NCBI GenBank assembly: GCA_011525875.1
Contig: WYBN01000009.1
Coordinates: 186,001-250,000, forward strand
Direction of reading: 5' to 3'
Length of the DNA stretch: 64,000 nt
Source: Melioribacteraceae bacterium
GTDB lineage: Bacteria > Bacteroidota > Ignavibacteria > Ignavibacteriales > Melioribacteraceae
In this document: positions 26,336 through 36,002 of the stretch, in pieces
How the letters are laid out: the number at the start of each line of letters is the position of its first letter
Numbering within the stretch: the stretch's first letter is position 1
The notes under the pieces: generated by a model
The model's database searches: none
What the model was told of the DNA's origin: nothing
What the model saw: the letters and a program-made list of their open reading frames with translations, nothing else
Program-made: the position numbers and the translations under genes

Positions 26336-26887
26336 TTAATTTTCCTTATCATCAATAACTTCAATGTTTATTTTATCGTTTGTATAAATACAAATTTCGG
26401 AGGCTGTTTTAAGCGCTTCGGCAACAATTTCTTTAGCCGATAAACTACTGTATTTCTTCAGCATTTTAGCGGCAGCCAAAGCATACATTCCACCAGACCC
26501 GATAGCGATGATATTATCATCAGGTTCTATCACATCTCCCGTTCCTGATACGATAAATGCTTTATCCTTTGAAATAACCGCAATCATTGCCTCAAGTCTT
26601 CGTAAAAACTTATCTGTTCGCCAATCTTTCGCAAGCTCAACCACAGCGCGTTCTACATTTCCTCTATACTGTTCGAGTTTTTCTTCAAACCGTGAAAGCA
26701 GAGTAAAAGCATCGGCTGCCGCTCCAGCGAATCCACAGAGCACTTTTCCGTTATAAAGTTTTCTGATTTTGGTCGAACTATGTTTCATGACCGCGTTGCC
26801 AAGCGTAACTTGTCCGTCACCACCTATAGCAGAATGACCATTATGAATAATGCCGCATATTGTTGTTGATTTAATTAATCTTTTCAA
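26336..26887 (-). CDS. hslV: ATP-dependent protease proteolytic subunit HslV
   Basis: The 183-residue threonine protease is related to proteasome beta subunits. The nucleophile is expected at Thr8 (TTICG) after a short MKRLIKS propeptide, and GGDGQVTLG and [12 protein letters not shown] are conserved core segments. It forms the proteolytic double ring used with HslU in cytoplasmic protein quality control. hslU follows directly, and the parvulin chaperone gene is 15 bp upstream. Confidence 0.97.
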   Translation of the reverse strand: MKRLIKSTTICGIIHNGHSAIGGDGQVTLGNAVMKHSSTKIRKLYNGKVLCGFAGAAADAFTLLSRFEEKLEQYRGNVERAVVELAKDWRTDKFLRRLEAMIAVISKDKAFIVSGTGDVIEPDDNIIAIGSGGMYALAAAKMLKKYSSLSAKEIVAEALKTASEICIYTNDKINIEVIDDKEN

Positions 26888-26902
26888 ATTTATCCCCTTG
26901 TG

Positions 26903-28765
26903 TTAAGGTAACGATTCTTTGCTTTCAATCCATTTATTTATCCATTCGGCGAAGACATTTGTGAATGGAACCGCCAAAATTCTTCCACCAAAACCTATGT
27001 ATTTATAAACGAGCGTGTTTAGGTTATTAACTTTCACGGACTTAAGCAAGTTTTCGTCAATTGTAAGCCCGTATTTATTAGCAAGTTCAACAGTTCTGTC
27101 AACCATAAGGTTGCTTCCCATCTGCCCGCTAAGCTGTTTCGCAAGCTCTTCTTTTATTTCCTCGTAGGCTCCGGTAAATTCTTTTTGTTCCTCTTTTTTA
27201 TCGAGAAGCTGAAAAAGAGAATAACCCTCATCAACTTTTATCGGTCCATAAATTTCTCCTATTTCAAGCGTGCCGGCAATTCTTCCAATTTCACCGTACG
27301 CCGTAACCGGGAAGAATCCGGTTTCACCATTTTGCTGCTTGACCCAGGAACGCTTTGTATGCTTAACCGCAATCTCTTTTAAACCGGCGCCCTTGTCAAG
27401 TTCATTGAGAGCCATTTCAATTACTTCAAGACTGTCGGTTAATAATTCAGATATATTGACCATTGTCGGAACTAAAACTTTATTTTGCTTTTCGCTGTAA
27501 TAATTATAAACATCATCATCAGATAATTTAACTTCTCTGAGAATTTCTCTTTTGTAGAGTGTGCCCAAATAATTATCACGCCACACCGAAACATAGTTTT
27601 GAACTTCGGGTAGATTGTGCAGACCCCTCTGACGCGCCTCGCGGTTCAGCAATTCCTGTTCAATCATTGTTTTAATTCTCGCATTTAGCTTAGCGCGGAT
27701 TATATCAGGATTTGTTATATTCGAGTAGAAACCTTCGAAAACAAATTCATGCAAAAATTGACGCAAGGTTACTGGATTAGTATCGAATTTAATGAAAGGC
27801 ATTTCAAGAGAATCAGGGCCGAACTCCTTAGATATGGCGAAAAAGTCTTTGTCAAGCAAATGTATATTTCCGCCTTGTTCAATATTTGATTCAATTCGGT
27901 TTTTCTCAAGCAGCTTTGCAACTTTTTCAGAAAGACTCCAGAACAGTTCTCCGTCAACGTTTACGTTTTTACCTTTAAAAAATTTTCTGTAAAAATTATT
28001 ATAAACTTTATCCGTTGCTCTAGAATCAACTGTTCTGCGTATATCCTTTTCAAGAGTACGGGCTTGCCCTTCATCGGTTATAATGCGCTGAACTACGGTA
28101 TCTAACTTAAAGATATACCAGCCTTCCGGAGATTTTATAGGGGAAGTAAATTCGTTTTGTTTTAATGAATACAGCGCATCTTCAGCGTATTCATCCATCT
28201 TACCGAAAGAAACGACGTAAAGCGTATCCTGCAGCGCCGCTTCGGGTCTGGCTGCCAGAAGTAAATCAAACGGGAACCCGTTTTGAAGAATCTGGTACAG
28301 GCTGTCAATCTCACTTTGTCTTTCAGCATAAAGAAATTTTACAAGCAGGTTGTAAGCCGCTCTTTGATTTGCAAGAATAAATTCATTCGGGTCGTGATTA
28401 ACCCTGTCTATGATTTCTTTTCGATATAGAGCATCGCGCCAATACATTTTTTCGAGAGCCTTGAAAGTATAGTTCATGATATCTGTCGTGTCAAGTTTAA
28501 CGTTTTCAGCTTCCAATGCCCAAAGTTTTTCGGCGATCATCGAATAGAGAAGCTCTAACTTATAGTATTCCTCCCGGCTCTGAATATTCCTCCCGATTTG
28601 CGGCGATAATTCATATCGGCTCTTGAATTCCTCAACTGTAATTACCTTGCTGCCCATCTTTGCAAGTATATTAGATTCTTCTGTCTGAGCAAAAGAAGAT
28701 GAAGCGGAGATAAGAAAGAAAATTAAAATCAAATTAGCTTTGTTTTTTTTCATAGCCTCAATCAA
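26903..28765 (-). CDS. SurA/PpiC-type periplasmic peptidyl-prolyl isomerase chaperone
   Basis: The 620-residue protein has a signal peptide (cleavage near FAQ, about 27) and a helical chaperone domain. Two parvulin-like modules follow: one near 160-225 (VSFGKMDEYAEDALYSLKQ, EGWYIFKLDTV) and one near 415-525 (NGETGFFPVTAYGEIG, DEGYSLFQLLDKK). It should act on unfolded outer-membrane proteins in the periplasm, of which this genome encodes many. Its start overlaps the end of the upstream membrane-protein gene by 4 bp. Confidence 0.85.
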   Translation of the reverse strand: MIEAMKKNKANLILIFFLISASSSFAQTEESNILAKMGSKVITVEEFKSRYELSPQIGRNIQSREEYYKLELLYSMIAEKLWALEAENVKLDTTDIMNYTFKALEKMYWRDALYRKEIIDRVNHDPNEFILANQRAAYNLLVKFLYAERQSEIDSLYQILQNGFPFDLLLAARPEAALQDTLYVVSFGKMDEYAEDALYSLKQNEFTSPIKSPEGWYIFKLDTVVQRIITDEGQARTLEKDIRRTVDSRATDKVYNNFYRKFFKGKNVNVDGELFWSLSEKVAKLLEKNRIESNIEQGGNIHLLDKDFFAISKEFGPDSLEMPFIKFDTNPVTLRQFLHEFVFEGFYSNITNPDIIRAKLNARIKTMIEQELLNREARQRGLHNLPEVQNYVSVWRDNYLGTLYKREILREVKLSDDDVYNYYSEKQNKVLVPTMVNISELLTDSLEVIEMALNELDKGAGLKEIAVKHTKRSWVKQQNGETGFFPVTAYGEIGRIAGTLEIGEIYGPIKVDEGYSLFQLLDKKEEQKEFTGAYEEIKEELAKQLSGQMGSNLMVDRTVELANKYGLTIDENLLKSVKVNNLNTLVYKYIGFGGRILAVPFTNVFAEWINKWIESKESLP

Positions 28766-29379
28766 AATATTTTTGGAAAAATTCGCGGCACATTATTCTG
28801 ATAGTCAATATATTTTTGTCCGAATACTTTAACCAACTTTTTTTCTTCGAAATAAGAACCCGCAATAAAATATGCGGTCATGCAGACAAAAAACACAAGA
28901 TAGAACAAATCCATTTGCGGTCGAGCCCCCAGGAAAATTATTGCAAAAAAATATACGGGATGACGCACAATCTTAAAAGGACCCCGATTTATTAGTTCCA
29001 GCTTTTCGTCTCTATCTTCGATATCGTATTGATCAGCCATAAACCGCTTTATCTGGTTAATCCCGAGAAACTCTTTCATATTTATATAACGCGAAACCCA
29101 GTAAAGTCCCATCAGGGATAATACTTGGACTGCAAAGATAATAATGTCGAACGGACTATCTAAGTCATAAATTATCACATCCGGTTTAGGGGAGAGGCTG
29201 TATGCCGCAATAAAAGTTATAAGTGAAATAAAATTGTAAAAAAGTCTGTAAAATGCTATCGAGTCTCCGATCTTTTCAGCCAGTTTATCCTTCAACTTTC
29301 TTGAGGCAAGAAATGAATGTATTAAGCCGAAAAACGAGAATAAAACAAGAGTTAAAAAAATATCGCCAAGGTATATCAT
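28762..29379 (-). CDS. Membrane protein of the NnrU / isoprenylcysteine methyltransferase-like family
   Basis: The 205-residue protein has about five transmembrane helices. The C-terminal half carries the signature INRGPFKIVRHPVYFF, followed by a helix pair and FGQKYIDYQNNVPRIFP, as in ICMT/PEMT-like integral-membrane methyltransferases and NnrU proteins. The substrate is unknown. It overlaps both neighbours (rpoN and the parvulin gene) by 4 bp, so its expression is coupled to them. Whether it methylates a lipid or a thiol cannot be told. Confidence 0.75.
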   Translation of the reverse strand: MIYLGDIFLTLVLFSFFGLIHSFLASRKLKDKLAEKIGDSIAFYRLFYNFISLITFIAAYSLSPKPDVIIYDLDSPFDIIIFAVQVLSLMGLYWVSRYINMKEFLGINQIKRFMADQYDIEDRDEKLELINRGPFKIVRHPVYFFAIIFLGARPQMDLFYLVFFVCMTAYFIAGSYFEEKKLVKVFGQKYIDYQNNVPRIFPKIF

Positions 29380-30842
29380 ATTTCCTTACGTAGTCTTGCA
29401 ACAGGGAGCATAAGCTGTTCGCGGTATTTGGCAACAGTGCGGCGCGCAATGTGAATGCCTTTCTCTTGAAGCATGGCAGCTATTTTATCGTCGCTGTATG
29501 GCGATTTTTTATCCTCGTTATCACAGATTTCTTTTATCAATTCTTTAATATGTTTATTAGATATCTCCGTTCCGGAATCCGTTGAAAGCCCCTCGCTAAA
29601 AAAGTATTTTAGCTCGTGAATTCCTTGGGGGCTTTGTACATATTTCCCGTTAACTACTCTGCTTATAGTTGATATATCCATCATTACTTCTTCGGCAATG
29701 TCTTTGTAAATCATCGGCTTAAGAAAGCGGGGACCGTTCTCAAAAAATTCATATTGTTTTTCTACAATTGCACGCATAATCTTCATCAGCGTTTGCCTCC
29801 GCTGCTGGATCGATGCTATGAACCACTTAGCAGATTCAAATTTTTCTCGAAGGAATTTGTGAGTTTCTTTTTCTCGTTCAGAAACTTTACGCTTTCTCTT
29901 TTTAGTGTCAAGCATTTCAAGATAGGTCTGGCTTATAGTTACCGAGGGCACACTTCTATCGTTTAATGTGATGATGTAATTGTTCTCCAGCTTTTCTACA
30001 ATAAAATCCGGTGTGATTTGATTAATCTCCTCTGAGGCAATATTTCCTTCGCCCGGTTTGGGATCTAATTTGTGTATAATTTCGACAGCGGATTTAAGAG
30101 TTTGTCTGTTCAAATTCAGACTTTTTTCTATCTGCTCAAAACGCTTGTTAACAAAATCTTCAAAGTTATGTTCAAGTATCTGCTCGGCAAGGTAAGAATA
30201 ATACGGATCGAACGATGAATTTCTGATTTGAATTAGAAGGCACTCTCTTAAATTCCCTGCGGCAATGCCCACTGGTTCCAGAGTTTGTATTCGTTTAAGA
30301 ACATCTATCGCATCTTCCATTGAAACTTTTACGTCCTCAAACAGTTCGAGATCCTCAACCATTTTAGATAAATCCTGTTTAAAATATCCGTCTGTATCAA
30401 GGCTTTGAATAATAAGCTCGCCTAATACCATCTGCTCTTCCGATAAGTCAAGCAGATAAAATTGTTCGAGCAGTTTATCGGAGAGAGTCCTTCTGGAAGG
30501 AGCAACAGGATATACTCTATCGTCATCGTCCGGACTTTTATTCATTCTGATTTCTTCGAAGTCGCTTTGATTCATAAAATCTTCAATTTCAAACTCATCC
30601 TCTTTAGAAGCTGTTTCTTCAAAATCATTTTCGTCATTGTCCTGTTTCTCTTTATCTTCTGCTTGATCCTGTGTCAATTCATATTCATCTACAAGCGTTT
30701 CTTCAAGTATGGGATTCAATTCCAATTCGGTTTTAATCCTCTGCTCTAAAGCGAGAGTGTTTAACTGAAGCAGCTTTTGATATTGAATTTGCTGCGGAGA
30801 AAGTTTTTGCTGCTGCGATAATTTCTGGTGCAATGATAGCAT
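29376..30842 (-). CDS. rpoN: RNA polymerase sigma-54 factor RpoN
   Basis: The 488-residue protein shows all three RpoN regions. The Gln/Leu-rich N terminus (LSPQQIQYQKLLQLN, ELELNPILEE) interacts with activators, an acidic linker covers about 50-110, and the core-binding domain follows. The DNA-binding part ends in the RpoN box ARRTVAKYRE about 20 residues from the C terminus. It directs polymerase to -24/-12 promoters that need an AAA+ activator. No activator gene is in the window. A good AGGTAG sits before the ATG. Confidence 0.97.
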   Translation of the reverse strand: MLSLHQKLSQQQKLSPQQIQYQKLLQLNTLALEQRIKTELELNPILEETLVDEYELTQDQAEDKEKQDNDENDFEETASKEDEFEIEDFMNQSDFEEIRMNKSPDDDDRVYPVAPSRRTLSDKLLEQFYLLDLSEEQMVLGELIIQSLDTDGYFKQDLSKMVEDLELFEDVKVSMEDAIDVLKRIQTLEPVGIAAGNLRECLLIQIRNSSFDPYYSYLAEQILEHNFEDFVNKRFEQIEKSLNLNRQTLKSAVEIIHKLDPKPGEGNIASEEINQITPDFIVEKLENNYIITLNDRSVPSVTISQTYLEMLDTKKRKRKVSEREKETHKFLREKFESAKWFIASIQQRRQTLMKIMRAIVEKQYEFFENGPRFLKPMIYKDIAEEVMMDISTISRVVNGKYVQSPQGIHELKYFFSEGLSTDSGTEISNKHIKELIKEICDNEDKKSPYSDDKIAAMLQEKGIHIARRTVAKYREQLMLPVARLRKEI

Positions 30843-30847
30843 CTTAT

Positions 30848-31411
30848 CTACCTAATAATTGATTTTAGTTTCAATAGCCATTTATTTCCAAATCTCCTCT
30901 CAAGTGCTTCTGTGCAAAATTCTATTATTGATATTTTTGTTTCGTTTCCTTTAATAAGAGCCGGCTGACATTCGTCATATTTCTCATAGCGTAAAACTGG
31001 ACCGCCGAAATCGCTGATTCGAATCGGGAAAAGATGACAGGAAATCGGTTTCCTAAAATCAGAACGCTTGTTGAAATAAGCTTTTTCGATTGAGCATCTT
31101 GCGACATCGCTTTCATAATAAACAAAAACACATTCTCGTTTATTCATACTTTTTAGCATGATTATTCCGTCCTTTGCCTCCCAAAACCCTTCCTGCTTTA
31201 TTTTAATCAAGTGAGCCTCAGGCACAAATTCTGCAATATTCTCCAAATTCTTTTCGATTTCCAGTATTTCTTCGTAAGTGACCGGCGCTCCGAAATCGCT
31301 TTTCATCGTGCAGCATGCGCCTTTGCACTCCTTAAGGTCGCAAGTAAACTTTGTTCTAAAAAGCTCATTATTAATGACTACGCCATCTATTTCAGTTAAA
31401 TCCGGCTTCAT
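30848..31411 (-). CDS. DUF3109 family cysteine-rich protein
   Basis: The 187-residue protein has the DUF3109 pattern: CDLKECKGACC near the N terminus, then CVFVYYESDVARCSIEKA, SCHLFPIRI and a late EFCTEALERRFG. The clustered cysteines suggest a metal or iron-sulfur site like that of YkgJ-type proteins. The function is unknown. It starts the six-gene operon with rpoN, 98 bp from the divergent SDR gene. Confidence 0.85.
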   Translation of the reverse strand: MKPDLTEIDGVVINNELFRTKFTCDLKECKGACCTMKSDFGAPVTYEEILEIEKNLENIAEFVPEAHLIKIKQEGFWEAKDGIIMLKSMNKRECVFVYYESDVARCSIEKAYFNKRSDFRKPISCHLFPIRISDFGGPVLRYEKYDECQPALIKGNETKISIIEFCTEALERRFGNKWLLKLKSIIR

Positions 31412-31508
31412 TTTTTTATGGAATAATTTTTGCTAAAATAATGATTTAGTTTGGTTTAATAAAGATTTTGTTTTTTATTTCAAAAACTTTTTTCATAAAT
31501 AAGTCAAT

Positions 31509-32273
31509 ATGGATTTTCACGATAAAACAATTTTAATTACCGGAGCCTCGGCTGGAATCGGGAAAGCTTTGGCAGAAAAACTTTCAGACACTCGCTGTAA
31601 AATTTTCTTTATTGCACGCAGGAAAGAACTATTAAACGTGATCAGTGAATCATTATCAGAAAGTAATGCCGAGCTGCATCCTATAGGATGCGATACAAGC
31701 AGCAAAGATGAAGTTTGTAAAGTATATTCGGAAATAGCATCTATATCAAACGGAATTGATGTTGCGATATTAAATGCCGGGGTTAGCTTTAGAACCAGTA
31801 TTGAAGAATTCAATTCGGAATTAGCTGAGACAACTTTTTCTACTAACTTCTTCGGCGCCGTCTATTGGATTGAGAATTTACTTCCTGATTATATGCGGAA
31901 AAGGAAAGGAATAATCGCGCTTGTATCCAGCCTTGCAGATAACAGAGGCTACTCCGGCAGCGGGTTTTATTGTGCCAGCAAAGGTGCTCTTTCAATTTTA
32001 GGCGAAGGGTTAAGATCCGAATTACATAATTACGGCATAAAAGTAATAACCGTTAAGCCCGGCTTCGTCAAAACACCTATGACAGATAAAAATGACTTTA
32101 AAATGCCGTTTATGATAGACGCAGGGAAAGCAGCAGATATTATTATTAAGGGGATTAGAAAAGAAAAAGATATTATTTCCTTTCCGATGATCACATCTCT
32201 TTCCTCTAAACTTATCGGATGCATGCCGTCTCTCATTTATCATTTCCTTGAAAGAAATTTTTTTAAAAAGTAA
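31509..32273 (+). CDS. Short-chain dehydrogenase/reductase
   Basis: The 254-residue classical SDR shows cofactor motif TGASAGIGKA, NAG motif (LNAGVS), catalytic Ser in ALVSSLAD and active-site YCASK. Arg residues after the second strand (ARRKEL) favour NADP(H). It resembles DltE/SDR7-type membrane-peripheral enzymes with a hydrophobic C terminus, but the substrate is unknown. It is monocistronic and divergent from the rpoN operon. Confidence 0.9.
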   Translation: MDFHDKTILITGASAGIGKALAEKLSDTRCKIFFIARRKELLNVISESLSESNAELHPIGCDTSSKDEVCKVYSEIASISNGIDVAILNAGVSFRTSIEEFNSELAETTFSTNFFGAVYWIENLLPDYMRKRKGIIALVSSLADNRGYSGSGFYCASKGALSILGEGLRSELHNYGIKVITVKPGFVKTPMTDKNDFKMPFMIDAGKAADIIIKGIRKEKDIISFPMITSLSSKLIGCMPSLIYHFLERNFFKK

Positions 32274-32391
32274 AAATAATTCACTTTCGAATTTGATTGA
32301 TTTATGTGTCTTTTCTTATTAGTTTAATCACGCAAACCATTAACACTTATTTCTGCTTGGATTTAATAATTAAGTAATCCGGGAGGATAAA

Positions 32392-32865
32392 ATGCCTGCT
32401 AAAAAAGTAAAAGAGTTTCTGGATCAAAACAATATCCGTTATCTGACAATAATTCATTCAATAGCCTACACAGCCCAGGAGATTGCGGCTGCCGCTCATA
32501 TCAAAGGCAAAGGATTTGCCAAGACGGTGTTGATTAAGACTGATGGTAAACTTGCAATGTGCGTGCTGCCTGCCTCTTACAAAATTGATTTTGACTTACT
32601 TAAAGAGGCTTTGAGAAAAGAGGATGTTCGGCTTTCTAATGAACAGGAATTCAAGGATAAATTTCCCGGCTGCGAAGTCGGGGCTATGCCGCCGTTTGGC
32701 AATTTATATGGCGTTGATGTTTATGTCGCAGCCAGTCTTGTTGAAGACGAAGAAATCGCATTCAATGCTGGCAGTCATACAGAAATCATCCGTATGCAAT
32801 ACAGTGATTTCGAAAGGCTTGTTAAACCGAAGATTCTAAGGTTCAGCGCAAAATATAGAACATAG
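32392..32865 (+). CDS. YbaK/ProX-type aminoacyl-tRNA deacylase
   Basis: The 157-residue single-domain protein is of the YbaK/prolyl-tRNA-synthetase-associated family. Conserved parts are YTAQEIAAAAHIKGKGFAKT with the catalytic-site lysine, the GAMPPFG loop and FNAGSHTEIIRM. These proteins free tRNAs from wrongly attached amino acids; which amino acid is edited cannot be read here. GGGAGGA is well placed before the ATG. Confidence 0.88.
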   Translation: MPAKKVKEFLDQNNIRYLTIIHSIAYTAQEIAAAAHIKGKGFAKTVLIKTDGKLAMCVLPASYKIDFDLLKEALRKEDVRLSNEQEFKDKFPGCEVGAMPPFGNLYGVDVYVAASLVEDEEIAFNAGSHTEIIRMQYSDFERLVKPKILRFSAKYRT

Positions 32866-32922
32866 CCTATTTGCTTAAAAGTACAAAAATCATAGAGTAA
32901 CAAAATAAATAATCCAAGTAAA

Positions 32923-33837
32923 TTACTTTATCGAAGGAAGGCAGCGACGTACAGAGACATAACCGTTTCGGGCAAAGGCAGTTAAAGCGGTTTGGGCTTC
33001 AACCGGCAGATATCCCGCACTCGGAACAATTCGTCCGCCAGATTCAAGATAATACGGCTTGCCTTCGATTTCAATGATTATTCCAAAATGCCCGCTGCGT
33101 CCGGCAATATCGCCCGGCTGCAGAAGCTTAATTTGTTCATCAGAGACTTCGGTTCCTTTATTGATCCGTATAATTTCTTCGCCAAGTAAAATCATTTCTT
33201 TTGTGTCAAGCCGATAATTATTTGGCGTATCTTCTCTACCGCCTGTATCTTCAAGTTCTTTCTGCCCGCAGAAAATTTTATATCCCGTTGATGAAAACAA
33301 AGCAGCTGCAGAATCAATTAAATTGAAGTGAACGGCAAGTTCGTAGGGCAGAGCGGCATAACCGGAACAATCAAGCCCGAATTTATTTTTATAACGCGTG
33401 CCTTTGATTTGCGGGTCGTCTAAATCAAAAATATCTCCACCCCATCTGTAAAATTCTCTGTCAAAATACGTTCTAAAAATTTCGTATCCGAAGATCGCAA
33501 GGTCGTTCACAATCTCTACTGGATGTTTTCTTCGTAATTTTTCAATTTGCGGCTGCAATATCGGGGTTATTACTTCCTCTAAAAAGGATCTGTTGCTGGT
33601 GATATATCCATTGAAGAATTTTTCGCCTTTTTTGATTTCAATGGAATCCCCGATAATTTCGCGGTTGAATTGTGTTAGTAATTCGTCCGAAGGAGATACA
33701 AAATCGATCTGCTTTTCGAAAGAATTAAAATCAATTGAAGCCTCTTTTATCACATCCCGGCTCGAGCAATAGTAAATTGAAAAAAGCAGTAAAATAAACA
33801 TAAAAACTGCGGTCATATTTCTTAGTATTATCTTCAA
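32923..33837 (-). CDS. NlpC/P60-like cysteine peptidase, exported
   Basis: The 304-residue protein has an N-terminal hydrophobic segment (about 8-24). IYYC at its end resembles a lipobox but has Tyr at -1, so lipidation is uncertain. The catalytic Cys157 is in GLDCSGY and the His250 in RSGHFGIIIE. The domain would cut peptidoglycan stem peptides or related gamma-D-Glu bonds in the periplasm. It is the last gene after two S46 dipeptidyl peptidases, which suggests joint turnover of peptides. Confidence 0.8.
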   Translation of the reverse strand: MKIILRNMTAVFMFILLLFSIYYCSSRDVIKEASIDFNSFEKQIDFVSPSDELLTQFNREIIGDSIEIKKGEKFFNGYITSNRSFLEEVITPILQPQIEKLRRKHPVEIVNDLAIFGYEIFRTYFDREFYRWGGDIFDLDDPQIKGTRYKNKFGLDCSGYAALPYELAVHFNLIDSAAALFSSTGYKIFCGQKELEDTGGREDTPNNYRLDTKEMILLGEEIIRINKGTEVSDEQIKLLQPGDIAGRSGHFGIIIEIEGKPYYLESGGRIVPSAGYLPVEAQTALTAFARNGYVSVRRCLPSIK

Positions 33838-33852
33838 CTTATCTGCCTTAAA

Positions 33853-36000
33853 TTATTGGGGGAGTTTTCCATTAATTAACTCCTCAACAAGTCTATCTGT
33901 TTTATAAACATGAATAAGGGCTTCCATTAGTCCCCAGGAGTCAGTCGAAACAGCGCGGTTGACTTCAGGAATAAATGCAAAATCTCCGGCAAGGCTTTCT
34001 AAATTGCCGTCATGAACAAGACCCACAACTTCGCCCCGCGTATTTATTAGAGAACTTCCTGAATTACCTCCGACAATATCATTCGTAGACGCAAATCCGA
34101 TTGGAACAGAGAGGTTAAAACCATCCGGTGGATTTTTCCATCTTTCGTGAAGCCCCCATGGATAAGTGCTTTGATCGAATGAATAATACCTATCCCACAA
34201 ACCGTAATATGTGGTTTTACCGGGAGCGATTGTTCCGTTATATTCATAACCTTTTATAACACCGTCGGAGATTCTTAAGGTTGAAGTTGCATCGGGCGGA
34301 ATTTTTCCTTTGAATAATCTGGATATCAGATTGCCAAGCTCCTGGTTTAATATTTTTAAAGTGTTCTCTGCTTCTGTGCGGACTGAAGTCAGTTTTTCTA
34401 ATTCTGCTTCTGTAATTCTTATGTATTTAATTATCGGATCGTTTGAATTCAATATTGATTCTGGCGAGCCGGATATTAATTCGTCGACTTTTTCTTTTGA
34501 AGTTAATATTGAATTTCCAAGAATGTATTGCACCGCTTCTTCGCCGTTAAAGGCGCCGTAAAGAAGCCGGTAATGATAATTATCCTTCCCTAATATTTTT
34601 AACATAAAGTTTGAATGAAGAAGAAGGTTCTGCTTTTGTGTTTCCGTTTCAATTTTGGCGGGGAATATACTTTCTTTTACTGTTTGAAGTCTAATTCCTG
34701 TATAAAGTGAATCGCGTTCGCTTTCCGGAAGCCGGATTTGCTCAGCATATTTAAGCAGTTCAGAGGCAATTGAAAAATATACGGGCGATGAAGAGCGCCA
34801 GAAGCGGTATACAAAAAACTCGTTTGTCGTGTTACCCAGCTCACCTAAAACTTCATCAATAGAATTCCACAAATGACCGCAGCTCTTTTTCAAATCCGCA
34901 TCCGATTCAACGGCGTTCTTTAAGTGGTTTTCAAAATCAATTTTTTTTGTCATTAGATATTTATCTTTTAACCCCATCAATCTGCCGGCATAGGATTTTC
35001 TCCCGTTGCCCGAACTTAAAACTTTATGCAGAAGCTCTGATTCTTTGTCGGGATTATTCCTAAATTCCTCGAAATGAATTTTATACAGTTCGTTGAAATA
35101 AGTTAATATTATAGGATAAAGTATATCTCTGTAATATTCTAACTCCTTTACGGAGATCATACGCCGGGTGCTTCCAGGTCTTCCAATTACAAAGATCGGT
35201 TCGCCCTCATCTGCTCCCTTCCGGCTCCACTTAAAATAATTATTAGTCTTAACCGGTTCGCCCATTTCATCGTAAGCTCTATAAAACGCAAAATCCAGCT
35301 CATAACGAGGGTATGAAAAATTATCCCAATCCCAGCCCGTTGCAGCTATCTGAAAATCTGGAGCCATAACAAGTCTCACGTCCTTGTATCTTTTGTAAAC
35401 ATGAAGAGAATATTTAGCTCCGTTGTAAAGAGTAACTACACGGCATGTCAATCCGTTTTCATCTTCACATTTGTTTCTTAATTCAGTGATCTTATTATCG
35501 CGTAATGAAATTTTCTCATCGTCTGAAAAACCTTCGTTCATTGCATCATGAATTTCTTTGGTTACATCTCTAATTTCAATCAGCTGGTCAACGTATAAAT
35601 TCGGCACCTTACGTTCCTCTTCAGGGGAAGCTGCATAGAATCCGTCGCGGAGAATATCCTCGTTTTCTTTTTGGAGCGAGATCAAAGCGCCTCGTCCGCA
35701 GTGATGATTAGTCATTATTAATCCATCCTCGGAGACAAAAGCGGCTGAGCAGCCGCCGCCGAATTGCAAAGCGGAGAGCCGTACATTATTAAGCCATTCT
35801 TGAGTCGGGATAAAATCATAATTTTTTTTCCAATACTCAAAAGGAATTTCGTCAAATGTCCACATTGTGCCGAAATCGGATAAGGAGAATTTTATTTCAT
35901 CCTTATCAATTGTTTCGTAAATACTGTATTGAGCGCGGGACGAAAGGCTAAAAAACAATAGCAACGCCGCAGTAATAACCATTATCTTGTTAAATACCAT
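33853..36000 (-). CDS. S46 family dipeptidyl peptidase (DPP7/DPP11-like), second copy
   Basis: The 715-residue protein has a signal peptide (about 1-23) and the split chymotrypsin fold of S46. CSAAFVSEDGLIMTNHHCG provides the catalytic His (99-100), and GGNSGSS provides the nucleophile Ser647. The usual proline after GNSGS is serine here (SGSSL). S46 enzymes remove dipeptides from the N termini of peptides in the periplasm of Bacteroidota. Whether it prefers hydrophobic (DPP7) or acidic (DPP11) P1 residues is not decided. The gene starts 2 bp after its paralogue ends. Confidence 0.92.
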   Translation of the reverse strand: MVFNKIMVITAALLLFFSLSSRAQYSIYETIDKDEIKFSLSDFGTMWTFDEIPFEYWKKNYDFIPTQEWLNNVRLSALQFGGGCSAAFVSEDGLIMTNHHCGRGALISLQKENEDILRDGFYAASPEEERKVPNLYVDQLIEIRDVTKEIHDAMNEGFSDDEKISLRDNKITELRNKCEDENGLTCRVVTLYNGAKYSLHVYKRYKDVRLVMAPDFQIAATGWDWDNFSYPRYELDFAFYRAYDEMGEPVKTNNYFKWSRKGADEGEPIFVIGRPGSTRRMISVKELEYYRDILYPIILTYFNELYKIHFEEFRNNPDKESELLHKVLSSGNGRKSYAGRLMGLKDKYLMTKKIDFENHLKNAVESDADLKKSCGHLWNSIDEVLGELGNTTNEFFVYRFWRSSSPVYFSIASELLKYAEQIRLPESERDSLYTGIRLQTVKESIFPAKIETETQKQNLLLHSNFMLKILGKDNYHYRLLYGAFNGEEAVQYILGNSILTSKEKVDELISGSPESILNSNDPIIKYIRITEAELEKLTSVRTEAENTLKILNQELGNLISRLFKGKIPPDATSTLRISDGVIKGYEYNGTIAPGKTTYYGLWDRYYSFDQSTYPWGLHERWKNPPDGFNLSVPIGFASTNDIVGGNSGSSLINTRGEVVGLVHDGNLESLAGDFAFIPEVNRAVSTDSWGLMEALIHVYKTDRLVEELINGKLPQ

Positions 36001-36002
36001 GT

